Shown here piece by piece: positions 33,603-41,828 of a stretch of DNA of 64,000 bases; position 1 is the stretch's first letter, and every line of letters starts with the position of its first letter. This stretch comes from Streptomyces chattanoogensis (GTDB lineage: Bacteria > Actinomycetota > Actinomycetes > Streptomycetales > Streptomycetaceae): contig NZ_LGKG01000046.1 in NCBI RefSeq assembly GCF_001294335.1, positions 62,001-126,000 on the forward strand, written 5' to 3'. Both the position numbers and the translations under genes were made by a program. The notes below the pieces were generated by a model. That model made no database searches, was not told the origin of the DNA, and was given only the letters and a program-made list of their open reading frames with translations.

Positions 33603-35111
33603 TCAGGGGCGCAGCAGCGGGTAGTGGTGCATGCGCCACAGTTCCCGGCGGCCTTCGATGAAGGACTGCGCCGGGGTGGAGTCGTCTTCGGCCGCCCAGA
33701 CGCGGGGAGGCGTGGTGGACATGTCGAGGGGCTGCCAGCCAGGGTCGCCGTTGGTGGCGAAGGCGGCCCAGGCGGCCACCATGTTCTGCGAGAGGCGGTG
33801 GTCGGATGTGCTGGGCGGGCCGCCGATGAGGAACTCGACACTGGCGGCCGTGATGTTGCCGAACGCGAAGGGTATGTCGGCAGAGTGCCAGGCGTGCACC
33901 TCTCCCCGTGGGCCGGTGCGCTGCCTGGCGAAGCGAGACATGAACGCCCGGCCGCCTGCCTGGGCGTGGATGTCGGCGAGGCGGCTGCTGTACTCCCCGA
34001 AGAGCATGTCACCGTAGAGGGTGAGGTAGATGTCCTGAACAGGTGCGTGGGGCATGAGCTCGCGGTAGCCAGGCACCAGGTCGTCGGGCAGCCCGAAGTC
34101 CTCGGCGAACCGCGCCAGCTGTTCGTCGGTGGTGACTTTCTTGCAGCTGCCGACGGCGTCCATCAGCCAGAACTCCCGCGTGGTGTGGCACACCAGCAGG
34201 TCCACCCCGCGTGCGGCTCCCGCGGCGATCGCGGTGAGGGGGTCCGTGGGGAGGACGTCGCCATCGACGACCGGTCCGTAGATGACGGGGTCGTAATGGC
34301 GGGCTCCCGAGTCCGGGTCCTGCCGGTAGCCGTCGACAACCCTGTCGGAGGCAGCCACCAGTGCCTCTGGCGACGCGGAGGCCAGCGCTTCGGCAGTGTG
34401 GGCAATGCCTGCCGCGGCGGCGACCTTCCTGGTGGTCTCCGCGGCGAGTTCCACGGAATAGCACGGACTGGCGACACTGTGGGCGATGGCGCGGCGGAAC
34501 AGCCCCCGTGCCCGCTCCATCACCATCAGACAGGCGATCGACGCTGCTCCTGATGACTGGCCGGCCACGGTGACGTTGCCGGGATCGCCTCCGAAGGCGG
34601 CGATGTTCTCGCGTACCCACCGCAATGCGGCAATCTGGTCGAGCAGACCCCGGTTCTCCGGATACGGAGATCCTTCGCCGGCGGGAATGCTGCCGAAGCC
34701 CTCGAAACCCACTCTGTAGTTGAACGTGACCACCACCAGCCCGGCGCGGGCCAGTGCCGTGCCGTCGAAGTCCGGCTGTGCGGAGGACCCGAAGGTGTAC
34801 GCACCGCCATGGATCCAGACCAGAACGGGGAGTGAGTCACCAGGCGTTGCCGGTGTCCAGACGTTGACCGTGAGAACGTCCTCGTCGCCGGGCGACCAGG
34901 ACGGAGCACCGGGCAGACGTGCCGACTGCGGGGAGATGGGGCCGAAGCTCTCGCAGTCCCGGACACCCGTCCAGGGCCGGGCGGGGCGCGGCGCGCGGAA
35001 CCGGTTGGCACCGAACGGCGCGGCGGCGTAGGGAATGCCGAGGACCGCGGCTACGTCGGAGACTGGACGACGGCCTCGCACCAGTCCGTCCCTCGTCCGG
35101 AAAGTGTCCAC
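33603..35111 (-). CDS. Carboxylesterase/lipase family protein (type B)
   Basis: A 502-residue alpha/beta hydrolase. 'EDVLTVNVWTPA', the oxyanion-hole run 'PVLVWIHGGAYTFGSS' and 'GDPGNVTVAGQSSGAASIACL' place it in the type B esterase family; the nucleophile elbow is GQSSG rather than the usual GESAG. The catalytic Glu is probably near 'SGARHYDPVIYGPVVDGD' and the His is in 'HAWHSADIPFAFGN'. There is no signal peptide, so it is intracellular. It hydrolyses esters of small carboxylates or acylated secondary metabolites; the substrate is unknown. Confidence 0.92.
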   Translation of the reverse strand: MDTFRTRDGLVRGRRPVSDVAAVLGIPYAAAPFGANRFRAPRPARPWTGVRDCESFGPISPQSARLPGAPSWSPGDEDVLTVNVWTPATPGDSLPVLVWIHGGAYTFGSSAQPDFDGTALARAGLVVVTFNYRVGFEGFGSIPAGEGSPYPENRGLLDQIAALRWVRENIAAFGGDPGNVTVAGQSSGAASIACLMVMERARGLFRRAIAHSVASPCYSVELAAETTRKVAAAAGIAHTAEALASASPEALVAASDRVVDGYRQDPDSGARHYDPVIYGPVVDGDVLPTDPLTAIAAGAARGVDLLVCHTTREFWLMDAVGSCKKVTTDEQLARFAEDFGLPDDLVPGYRELMPHAPVQDIYLTLYGDMLFGEYSSRLADIHAQAGGRAFMSRFARQRTGPRGEVHAWHSADIPFAFGNITAASVEFLIGGPPSTSDHRLSQNMVAAWAAFATNGDPGWQPLDMSTTPPRVWAAEDDSTPAQSFIEGRRELWRMHHYPLLRP

Positions 35112-35125
35112 TGATGTTTCCTCTC

Positions 35126-35180
35126 ATCAGGCATCACAACGTCAGGCATCACATCGTCAGGCATTACAACGTCAGGCATT
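35126..35180. repeat. 15-bp tandem repeat (3.6 copies)
   Basis: Units start at 35126, 35141, 35156 and 35171 (consensus GTCAGGCATCACAAC), with one or two mismatches per copy and a partial last unit. The array begins 15 bases upstream of the carboxylesterase start codon, inside its promoter or leader. Confidence 0.9.
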
Positions 35181-35200
35181 TCCCGGTAGGCGTACGGGGC

Positions 35201-35420
35201 TCACAGATCCGCCGGGGACTCGTGCAACACCGGCCACGGTTCGACCGGGTCCGCATCGGCGAACGGCCTGCCCGCGGCGATCTGCTGTGCCCGCTCCAGC
35301 CTCTCGCAGTCCAGCAGGTAGAAGCTGGCCCTCCTGCCTGGCGATGGCCTCCGGCCAGGCCTCGGCCGGGAAGGAGTCCCACCTGGCCTGGTTGCCGTAG
35401 ACCATCGCGACGTACTTCAT
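35201..35420 (-). pseudogene. YCII-domain gene remnant with internal deletion
   Basis: The frame starting at the ATG at 35420 has a YCII-type N-terminus (MKYVAMVYGNQARWDSFPAE), and another frame ending at a TGA at 35201 has the family's C-terminal half (ASFYLLDCERLERAQQ). The middle 40-50 residues, including the DGPF motif, are missing, and the two ends are out of register. So the gene is dead by deletion plus frameshift. YCII proteins are small dimeric enzymes, often near ECF sigma factors. Confidence 0.7.
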
Positions 35421-35695
35421 CCCGGGTGTCCTCCCCAGTCCGCGCACCCCGTTGGCACGCTGTCACCCCTTGGTCGGTGCAGGACACCGGTCCTCGACAT
35501 CCTGGCGACAACGTTCTTCGGCAATTCTTCCGTGCCGTGCTCGACCAGGCTCCACCGCAGGCAGCGAGGATGATCAACGTACGTCCCGGCCTTCCGCCAC
35601 GCCACCCGATCCTGAAGAAAGGATCACTCCGCCCGGTCCTGGAGAACGGACCACGCCACCCGTCGTCCGGCTTCTCCGGCGGTGCAGCAGCGCCC

Positions 35696-37009
35696 TCAGC
35701 CGGCCCAGTGCCCCGACAGAAACGTGACGGCGAAGACCGTGGTCACCGGCGCGACGAGGCAGAGGTAGACGTTCTTGATGCGCGGTGTCCGCAGGCTCCA
35801 TCCGGCGAGGGTGATCCACAGTGGCCACCACAGGAGGGAGGCGCGGGGAATGGACATGTACCAGTAGGAGGTCCCCAGTGCCCACAGGCTGAGGCCGATG
35901 TAGAAGGCCTCGGGCCAGCGGCGTTGGCAGATCAGCAGGCCGAGCAGGAACAGCCCGACGAACATGGCGAGGAGTTCGGCCTGGAACATGAAGGCGTAGC
36001 CGGTGGTCTGGGAGTGGCCGAAGGCGCTGTGCCAGGTGTGGGCGAACGCTTCCCACGGCGTGTGAAAGGTGCGGAACCAGCCGCGTTCCTGAGCGTGTTT
36101 CCAGCTCATCCAGTCGCCGGTATGTGCCTGCAGATACCAGCTGTAGAGGACGGCGGGCAGGGCGGGGAGCGCCAGCCAGGGCAGCGCACGCCAGTCTCGG
36201 CGGGTGCGGGCGGTCAGGGTGAAGTGCAGGGCGATGGCGGCCGCGAGGAAGAGGCCGCTGATGCGCACGGACGTGGCCAGGGCGGTCAGGGTTGCGGCGA
36301 GGGCCCAGTTGCGTCGTTGGGCGGCGAGCCAGGCGGGCAGGGCGAAGGCGAGGAAGAGCGCTTCGGTGTAGCCGACGGACAGGAAGATCGCGCACGGGGA
36401 GAGCAGGAAGAACAAGACGGTGCGCCGGCCTGCGCTCGTATCGGGCACGTACAGCCTGGCGATCCGGGCCAGGGCCAGGACGGCGACGGCCCCCGCGATG
36501 AAGGAGATCAGCAGTCCGGCCGGCGTCCAGTAGGGGAGGACCGTGTGGACAACGCGCAGCAGGAGCGGAAATCCCGGAAAGAAGGCTTCGCGGTTGTCCC
36601 AGTCGCTCTGCCAGGGGCCGGCCTGCCCGGGAAAGTAGCCGTCACGGGCTATGTGCAGATAGTGCCCCCAGTCCCAGTGCTGAAAGGGAGCCAGGACCGG
36701 AGCGGGAGTACGGCTGTCGCCGCCCGAGGGGAACACCCACCGGGTGCAATAGGCCGTTGTCCAGATCCCTATTCGGGTCAGCAGGTACAGCCACAGCACC
36801 TCCCGGTCCTCAGGACGCAGCGGGAGAGGCGGGCGTCCGAAGCGGGGCGTTCGGCTGCGGCGTGGACCGGGCGTGCCCACCGGCGGAGCATGCGGGGAGG
36901 GCCGTTGCCGGACCACCGAGCGTTGCGGCGGTTCCGGGGCGCGCTCCCGCACCCGGGGTGACGTATCGAAGATTTCGGACTCCTTGGCGTGTGCGTAGGC
37001 ATGAGGCAT
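35696..37009 (-). CDS. Integral membrane mannosyltransferase (GT-C/PIG-V-like)
   Basis: About 437 residues with 9-11 predicted membrane helices from residue 75 on. The loop 'FQHWDWGHYLHIARDGY' after the first helix holds the W-D-x-x-x-Y segment expected of the catalytic loop in GT-C transferases, and 'NREAFFPGFPLLLRVV' is typical of the PIG-V-type mannosyltransferase family. Such enzymes transfer mannose from a polyprenyl-phosphate donor. The N-terminus is uncertain: the first ATG in frame is inside a heptanucleotide repeat, and 36998-37032 offers ATGs in every frame. The first 70 residues are Pro/Arg-rich and may not be translated. Confidence 0.78.
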   Translation of the reverse strand: MPHAYAHAKESEIFDTSPRVRERAPEPPQRSVVRQRPSPHAPPVGTPGPRRSRTPRFGRPPLPLRPEDREVLWLYLLTRIGIWTTAYCTRWVFPSGGDSRTPAPVLAPFQHWDWGHYLHIARDGYFPGQAGPWQSDWDNREAFFPGFPLLLRVVHTVLPYWTPAGLLISFIAGAVAVLALARIARLYVPDTSAGRRTVLFFLLSPCAIFLSVGYTEALFLAFALPAWLAAQRRNWALAATLTALATSVRISGLFLAAAIALHFTLTARTRRDWRALPWLALPALPAVLYSWYLQAHTGDWMSWKHAQERGWFRTFHTPWEAFAHTWHSAFGHSQTTGYAFMFQAELLAMFVGLFLLGLLICQRRWPEAFYIGLSLWALGTSYWYMSIPRASLLWWPLWITLAGWSLRTPRIKNVYLCLVAPVTTVFAVTFLSGHWAG

Positions 37010-37032
37010 GAGGCATGGGGCATGGGGCATGC
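36998..37032. repeat. Heptanucleotide repeat over the mannosyltransferase start
   Basis: Five units of GGCATGN. Each contains CAT, which is ATG on the minus strand. Because seven is not a multiple of three, successive units put an ATG in each frame, and gaining or losing one unit moves the start from one frame to another. Confidence 0.9.
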
Positions 37033-37076
37033 GGAACCGCCTGGTGGCAGCTCGCCGATTGCGGAACGGGACGAGA

Positions 37077-37508
37077 TCAGGGCGGCGAAGTGCTGGCCAT
37101 CCCGTCGGTGCCGTTGGTGCCGTTGGTGAGGGACGTGGGCACGCCGCCAGGTGCTCCGGGCGAGGAGGTCTCGGCCGACGGCGGCCGGACCGTACGGGCA
37201 GCCGACGGCGGCCGGCTCGTCTCGACCGGCGACGGGGGCCGGGTCGTCGGCGCAGGCGACGGTTGGCGGGGAAAGGGAGTGGTGGCCGGGGGCGTGGAGG
37301 GCGGCTTACCCGGGAGGAGCTTGGCCGCGGCCGCACCGCCGCCGGCCAGAACCAGACATGCTCCCGCCACGACCGCGGCGACGCGCCGCCGGTGCATCCG
37401 CTTGCCCCGCTCGGCGATGTGCTCGACCGGCGCAGTGATCGCCCGCCGCTGCCCGGAAGCGGCCGCTTGCTGGAACAGGGACCGCAGCGGGTCCTGGGGC
37501 TCAGGCAC
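37077..37508 (-). CDS. Single-pass membrane protein, putative sigma-factor partner
   Basis: A 143-residue protein. Residues 1-40 are cytoplasmic and basic; residues 40-62 are one membrane helix ('VAAVVAGACLVLAGGGAAAA'); the rest is a Pro/Thr/Ser-rich extracytoplasmic tail of imperfect repeats (PPSPVETSRPPSAARTV). It overlaps the sigma-factor gene by eight bases and starts at a GTG behind GAGGAGG. The layout is that of an anti-sigma factor, but the zinc anti-sigma motif (HxxxCxxC) is absent, so an inhibitor role is a guess. Confidence 0.6.
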   Translation of the reverse strand: MPEPQDPLRSLFQQAAASGQRRAITAPVEHIAERGKRMHRRRVAAVVAGACLVLAGGGAAAAKLLPGKPPSTPPATTPFPRQPSPAPTTRPPSPVETSRPPSAARTVRPPSAETSSPGAPGGVPTSLTNGTNGTDGMASTSPP

Positions 37509-38025
37509 CAGGGTCCTCCTCAATGCGTGGATCCTGAAGGCGATGGGCGAGCGCGGTCCGACCGCGGGCCAGATGCGTCTTGATGGTGCTGGCGGACTGG
37601 CCGGTCTCGCCGACGATCTGCTCGACGGTGAGGTCGCACAAGTAGTGCAGGGTCATCGTCCGGCGCTGCTGGGCCGGCAGTTCACGCAGCGCCTCGACCA
37701 GCGCCACCTGATCCGGCCCGGGCCCTTCGACATGCGGTGGAGCACCACTGCGCTTCCAGGCATCCGCGGCCCGCCGCCTGAAACGCCATCGGCTCACCGC
37801 CAGCCGCCAGGCAACCGTCCGGATCCACGCCTCGGGCCGGCCGTCACTGTCGAGCTGCCGTCGCCGACTCCAGCCCTTGACGAACGCCTCCTGCACAACG
37901 TCCTGCGCCTCATGCAGATCGCCGAGCATCACATACAGCTGCCCCGTGAGCCGGGCGACCGTCCGGGCATAGAACTCCTCAAACTCCTCGACGGTCAATC
38001 TCCACTCCCGGGTCTCTCGCTTCAC
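37501..38025 (-). CDS. ECF-like (SigE-family) RNA polymerase sigma factor
   Basis: A 174-residue sigma-70 family protein. Region 2 has 'FEEFYARTVARLTGQLYVMLGDLHEAQDVVQEAFVKGW' and 'AWIRTVAWRLAVSRWR'; region 4 has 'ELPAQQRRTMTLHYLCDLTVEQIVGETGQSASTIKTHLARGRTAL'. It belongs to the actinobacterial SigE-like ECF group. I use the GTG at 38025; the longer open frame lacks similarity. It is the first gene of a two-gene unit with the membrane protein, a common sigma/regulator layout. A 6-4-6 inverted repeat covers the start. Confidence 0.88.
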   Translation of the reverse strand: MKRETREWRLTVEEFEEFYARTVARLTGQLYVMLGDLHEAQDVVQEAFVKGWSRRRQLDSDGRPEAWIRTVAWRLAVSRWRFRRRAADAWKRSGAPPHVEGPGPDQVALVEALRELPAQQRRTMTLHYLCDLTVEQIVGETGQSASTIKTHLARGRTALAHRLQDPRIEEDPGA

Positions 38026-38040
38026 CAGGCATACGCCTGG
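38025..38040. promoter_or_regulatory. Inverted repeat at the sigma-factor start
   Basis: CCAGGC - ATAC - GCCTGG, perfect arms, beginning at the start codon of the sigma gene and extending upstream. It could be an operator or an RNA hairpin that hides the start. Its role is not known. Confidence 0.4.
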
Positions 38041-38150
38041 CGCGGGGCATCCGGTCGACACCGGGCACGAAGAAACAGCGTGAGGCTCTTCACGGAACCG
38101 AACACGGCGGACACGCGTCGGGGGCGGCTGACCAGCCGCACAGCCCCATC

Positions 38151-38438
38151 CAGCTGACCGGCCCGGGCCAGGTCCTCCGGATGGTGCCGGACGGCAGCAC
38201 ATGGGGTTCCGAACTCACGCTGCCCGAAGGCGAATCGGGGCCGTGGCATGTCGTCGTTCACGCACGGGGCCGGAACCCGGAGCGTGAGGACGGCGAGTAC
38301 CACGTCACGGTGTGGCCTGCGGGCTGCTGGGCGGCGTCACGAGAACGGCCCGGCTCCGCGGCACACACCCCGGGCATCATCCCCTTCGCCCTCCCGCACG
38401 GTGCTCTCGCCACACAGATCAGGCGGCTACAAGGCTGA
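38151..38438 (+). pseudogene. Fragment of a hypothetical gene
   Basis: The frame QLTGPGQVLRMVPDG..., followed by 'SELTLPEGESGPWHVVVHARGRN' and 'EYHVTVWPAG', looks like the C-terminal beta domain of a Streptomyces hypothetical protein. No start codon or ribosome-binding site exists for the upstream part, and the tail after VWPAG has lost coding character. An ATG-led 85-residue reading from 38181 is possible. I take it as a remnant. Confidence 0.35.
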
Positions 38439-38485
38439 GCGTGACAGCCGGCCCGTGCGTGGGAGCCAGGAGTCGCGCGGGCTGC

Positions 38486-40063
38486 TCACTGCCTGAGCAG
38501 CCCGCGCATCACGGTCACGGGCAGCGCCGGGTTGGCGGCGGCGTGCTCGCCCAGTTCCTCGTCGGCGAGGAGGGCGAGCAGCCGCTCGTGCGGCAGGTGG
38601 GGATGGCGGGCCGCCCCCGCGCGGACCGTCGTGTTCGGGTCGCGGGTGAGCCGGTCGGCGGTGGCGGGCGCGAGCCCGGGGTCGAGGACGGCCAGGCGCC
38701 GCTCGCCGGCTGCGTCCGCGTCCGCGAAGCGTGGCCCCAGTCCCGCGACGGGGAAGCGCGGGTGCTCGATCAGCAGGTCGCGGGCCTTGCCCCGGTGTTC
38801 CAGGTAGCTGCGCAGCAGCAGCTCCGGCGGTGGCGCCGGGTGGTTGTGGGCGAGCAGCATCCGTACGCCCGGGTCGTCGTCCCGCGCGAGCAGTGCGACG
38901 AGCGCGGCGGGCAGCGCGGGGTCCTGAGCGGCCCGGCGGCGCAGCAGAGGGTGGCGTGAGCGGGCGTACACGGCGGACGCGGCCGGGTCGGGGGCCGGAT
39001 GGGCGTGGTGTTCGTACGGCCCGAAGTTCTCGTCGGCGTCCACCGTGTAGTCGATGGCCGCCCGCTCGTCCTCGCTCAACCCGGGCCGCAGCGAGATGGC
39101 GGTGCGCACCTGTGGGGCGTCGTCGCGCGCGAGGGCCCGCACGAGCTCGGGGGCGAGGTCGCTGCGGCGAGCGAGCTCCAGCCTGACCTTCGGATCGGCG
39201 TGTGTGACGAGTCCGGCGACGACGTCCGGGGGAGTGCTGTAGTTGTGGGCGAGGACCCAGGGGTTGTCGGGGTGGGGGTCGCTCAGCAGCCAGTCGACAA
39301 TGGTCCGCGAGAGGCGGTAGTTCACGAGGATCAGCGCGGTTCCGTGATGGTGCGGCACCGGCAGCGGACCCAGCCTGCGCTCCATCGCCTCTGCGTCGTC
39401 CGTCTCCTGCATGCGCTCCGCACTCGCTCGTACCTCCGGGTGCGGGTCCTTCAACAGCGCGGTCCGTTCGCCCGCGGACAGGAGCGTCCAGGTGTGGGTG
39501 GCCATCTGCCGTACCGAGGCCAGGGGATGGCGGCAGTACGTGCGCTGGACTCGGTAGGGGATCTGCCGGGAGAAGACCAGCTCCTGCAGGCATTCGTTGT
39601 CGTACGTCGTCAGCATCCGGTCGATCACCCAGTCGGGGAGCGGTCGGACAGGCCTCGTCCGGTCCGGCCGGCCGGCGAGGCAGAGCCGGACGAACCAGTC
39701 AGGATCGTCCACGAGCAGCCCGCGCACCTCAGGGTCCACGAAGGGGTTGCGGGCCAGGGCGCGTCTGACACGGCGGTGCGGGTGCCTGACGATTGCGGCG
39801 GTGACTTCCTCGGGGAAGGAAGCGCGCAGTGCGGCCAGCGCGTGCCAGACGCTCTCGTACTCCGGACCCAGCAGTCGCAGCAGCAGGTCAGTTGGGACGG
39901 CAGGATTGACGGCCAGGCCGTCGAGCGGTGCGGTTATGCCACGGCCCTCTTCCCGGCCGCGGACTGCGCCGTATCCGGGCGGTCGCCTTCGTCTGACTCG
40001 TCTGACTCGTCGTGCTCGTCGTGCTCGTCGTACTCGGGGAAGGGGACCGGCTCGGCCACCCAC
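38486..40063 (-). CDS. Leucine-rich-repeat-variant (LRV/HEAT-like) protein
   Basis: Up to 525 residues, made almost entirely of 24-residue helical repeats of the LRV type. Examples are 'HPHRRVRRALARNPFVDPEVRGLL', 'HPLASVRQMATHTWTLLSAGERTAL', 'HADPKVRLELARRSDLAPELVRAL' and 'DPNTTVRAGAARHPHLPHERLLAL': a short helix, VRxxLAxN, then a second helix. Such repeats bind proteins or nucleic acids. The start is unclear. The longest frame begins at 40063 and overlaps the serpin C-terminus by 130 bases, with an Arg-rich N-terminus; no good GTG or ATG exists until residue 110. It is downstream of the serpin gene. Confidence 0.75.
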   Translation of the reverse strand: MGGRAGPLPRVRRARRARRVRRVRRRRPPGYGAVRGREEGRGITAPLDGLAVNPAVPTDLLLRLLGPEYESVWHALAALRASFPEEVTAAIVRHPHRRVRRALARNPFVDPEVRGLLVDDPDWFVRLCLAGRPDRTRPVRPLPDWVIDRMLTTYDNECLQELVFSRQIPYRVQRTYCRHPLASVRQMATHTWTLLSAGERTALLKDPHPEVRASAERMQETDDAEAMERRLGPLPVPHHHGTALILVNYRLSRTIVDWLLSDPHPDNPWVLAHNYSTPPDVVAGLVTHADPKVRLELARRSDLAPELVRALARDDAPQVRTAISLRPGLSEDERAAIDYTVDADENFGPYEHHAHPAPDPAASAVYARSRHPLLRRRAAQDPALPAALVALLARDDDPGVRMLLAHNHPAPPPELLLRSYLEHRGKARDLLIEHPRFPVAGLGPRFADADAAGERRLAVLDPGLAPATADRLTRDPNTTVRAGAARHPHLPHERLLALLADEELGEHAAANPALPVTVMRGLLRQ

Positions 40064-41217
40064 CCGGCCGCCATCACCAGACGCGAAGTGCGGTGCACGG
40101 TCAGGAAACCGAAGGGACGGTCGAAGACGGCCTCGATGCGGCGGACCGTGTACCGCGGCGGCGGTGGCACCCCGGCGGCCAGCGCCCCGAACGCCGTCAC
40201 GGAGGCCGATTCGAAGCCCTCGGCGTCGAAGACCGAGAGGCTCGCCTGGCGGGCCGAACCGATTGCCAGGGGCTCCGGGCTGACCTCCGGGAAGTGCCCG
40301 CGGCTTCTGTCCATGGCCGCCGACAGGCCGAACAGCGCGGGCCGTTCCAGCAGATCGTGATCTGCCTCGAGACGGAACGGGACGGTGCGGACGTCGAGCA
40401 CGGGCTCCGGGGTGCGACTGCGCTCGGTCGACACCCGCAGCCCCGGGCCTGCCTCACCAAAGGGAAGACGGTCACCCGGGACCGGGGCGCCGATGGCGGA
40501 GAGCGTGCCGATTCCGTTGCACAGGACCTGGGAGGGCGTCATGTCCGGTGTGCCCATGACGAGGTGGACGTCAACGCCGGTGTCGCCGAGCACCTTGAGC
40601 ACCGTCACAGGTCCGCTCGGGGTTTCCGCCACGGCCACCCGGTCCGGGAGCGAGGTGGTGCGGCACAGCCCGAGGAGGTAACGCCCCTGCCACGGACCGC
40701 TGTCGGGGACCATCTCCGTCTCGTGGAACGGCCGTAGCCAGCGGGTCCGCACCGTCTGCGCGGCGGCCAGGACGAGTTCGGTGTCCTCGTCCAGCACGAC
40801 CGGCATGCTGCGGATCAGGCCGCCTGTGTGACGCTCGGCCCATGCGTCAAGGCATTTACGGTCGGCCGCCGGATCGCCGGTGAAGGTACCGGCCGTTCCG
40901 GCGGGCAGCTGTGACGTCCACCGTGCGTGAAGCGGCAGGGCGGCCCTGGTCCACAGTCCAAGCGCGGCACGCGTGCCACGGATGGACCCCAGCGCCTCGA
41001 GGAAGCCGCGTGCGGCTCCGGCGGCCTCGGCAGCCGGCAGCCCTGTCGCATCCTCCAGTTCGGCCCGCGCCGGCCCATCGGCAGCGTGCGCGAGAAAGGC
41101 AAGAAGCGGCCACAGACTCACAGCCGAGAGGGTGGTCCCGCCGTGCCCCACTCCGGTAGCTGCCCACCGCTCGGTGAGCCTGTTCATGGCGCGTACGGAA
41201 TGTGCTGTCGGCTGCAC
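39934..41217 (-). CDS. Serpin family serine protease inhibitor
   Basis: A 427-residue serpin. The C-terminal signature is 'RRIEAVFDRPFGFLTVHRTSRLVMAAGWVAEP', matching the family motif FNRPFLF...G.V. The hinge and reactive loop would be 'DAEGFESASVTAFGALAAGVPPPP', and 'VLAAAQTVRTRWLRPF' is strand s3A. Serpins trap proteases in a covalent complex and are uncommon in bacteria. No signal peptide is visible, so it is cytoplasmic. The last 25 residues are an acidic tail of EYDEHDEHDESDESD, coded by short repeats. It is upstream of the LRV gene; start at 41217 or the Met 10 codons on. Confidence 0.88.
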   Translation of the reverse strand: MQPTAHSVRAMNRLTERWAATGVGHGGTTLSAVSLWPLLAFLAHAADGPARAELEDATGLPAAEAAGAARGFLEALGSIRGTRAALGLWTRAALPLHARWTSQLPAGTAGTFTGDPAADRKCLDAWAERHTGGLIRSMPVVLDEDTELVLAAAQTVRTRWLRPFHETEMVPDSGPWQGRYLLGLCRTTSLPDRVAVAETPSGPVTVLKVLGDTGVDVHLVMGTPDMTPSQVLCNGIGTLSAIGAPVPGDRLPFGEAGPGLRVSTERSRTPEPVLDVRTVPFRLEADHDLLERPALFGLSAAMDRSRGHFPEVSPEPLAIGSARQASLSVFDAEGFESASVTAFGALAAGVPPPPRYTVRRIEAVFDRPFGFLTVHRTSRLVMAAGWVAEPVPFPEYDEHDEHDESDESDEGDRPDTAQSAAGKRAVA

Positions 41218-41828
41218 GGCATCCCCCCGGTTCCGTAAGGCACCGTGACCGTCGATTCGTCCACAACACGCAACTCACGAGCCTCGTCGCCACCCTAACC
41301 GGCCGTGACGGTGGTGTGTAGCTGGTCAGAGGGTGAGGGGCCAGTAGTTCGGCCGTGTGCTCGAAGTGCCTTGCTCACCCCAACAGTTGAGCCCCTCTCG
41401 GCAGTCGCCCGGTTGCGGATGGTGCCGGCTGAGCCGTGCGGGACCACTCCTGCCCCACCGGGCAACGCCATGCTCATGCGGCAGGCAAGGGCGCATTTCG
41501 CTGACTGATTCACGACTACCTCTGTACGCCAGTGCGACGTTGCGCAATTCTTGTCCCGATGGACGAAAGCGCTGGAACCCACAGCTGATATACGCAGGCA
41601 AGTCCGCCAGATGCTCTACCAGGTCCCTGAGGAGCATTACCGTGTCACAAGCCGCGCCATACTGTGAAGATCGGTCATACCGCCTACTTGCTAGCCCGCG
41701 ATTGATCTTGGGGTCTGTTGGCGCTGTGCCTCGGGCCAACTTCCGTGTGTCGGGGCCTGTGCCACTGCCGAGACGGAATGTTATGACTGCTGTTGGTGGA
41801 TGCTCGTGCGGCCGCCGGTGAGGCGCTG
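41218..41828. other. Gene-poor stretch upstream of the terpene synthase
   Basis: About 600 bases with lower GC than the flanks and no frame I can support. It must hold the terpene synthase promoter. An overlapping GTG-led frame begins at 41793, but the ribosome-binding site fits the ATG at 41829. I see no clear mobile-element remnant. Confidence 0.45.

Noticed and set aside
41218..41828. Insertion-sequence remnant upstream of the terpene synthase
   Set aside because: The region is gene-poor and lower in GC, but I found no terminal inverted repeats, target duplication or transposase motif.
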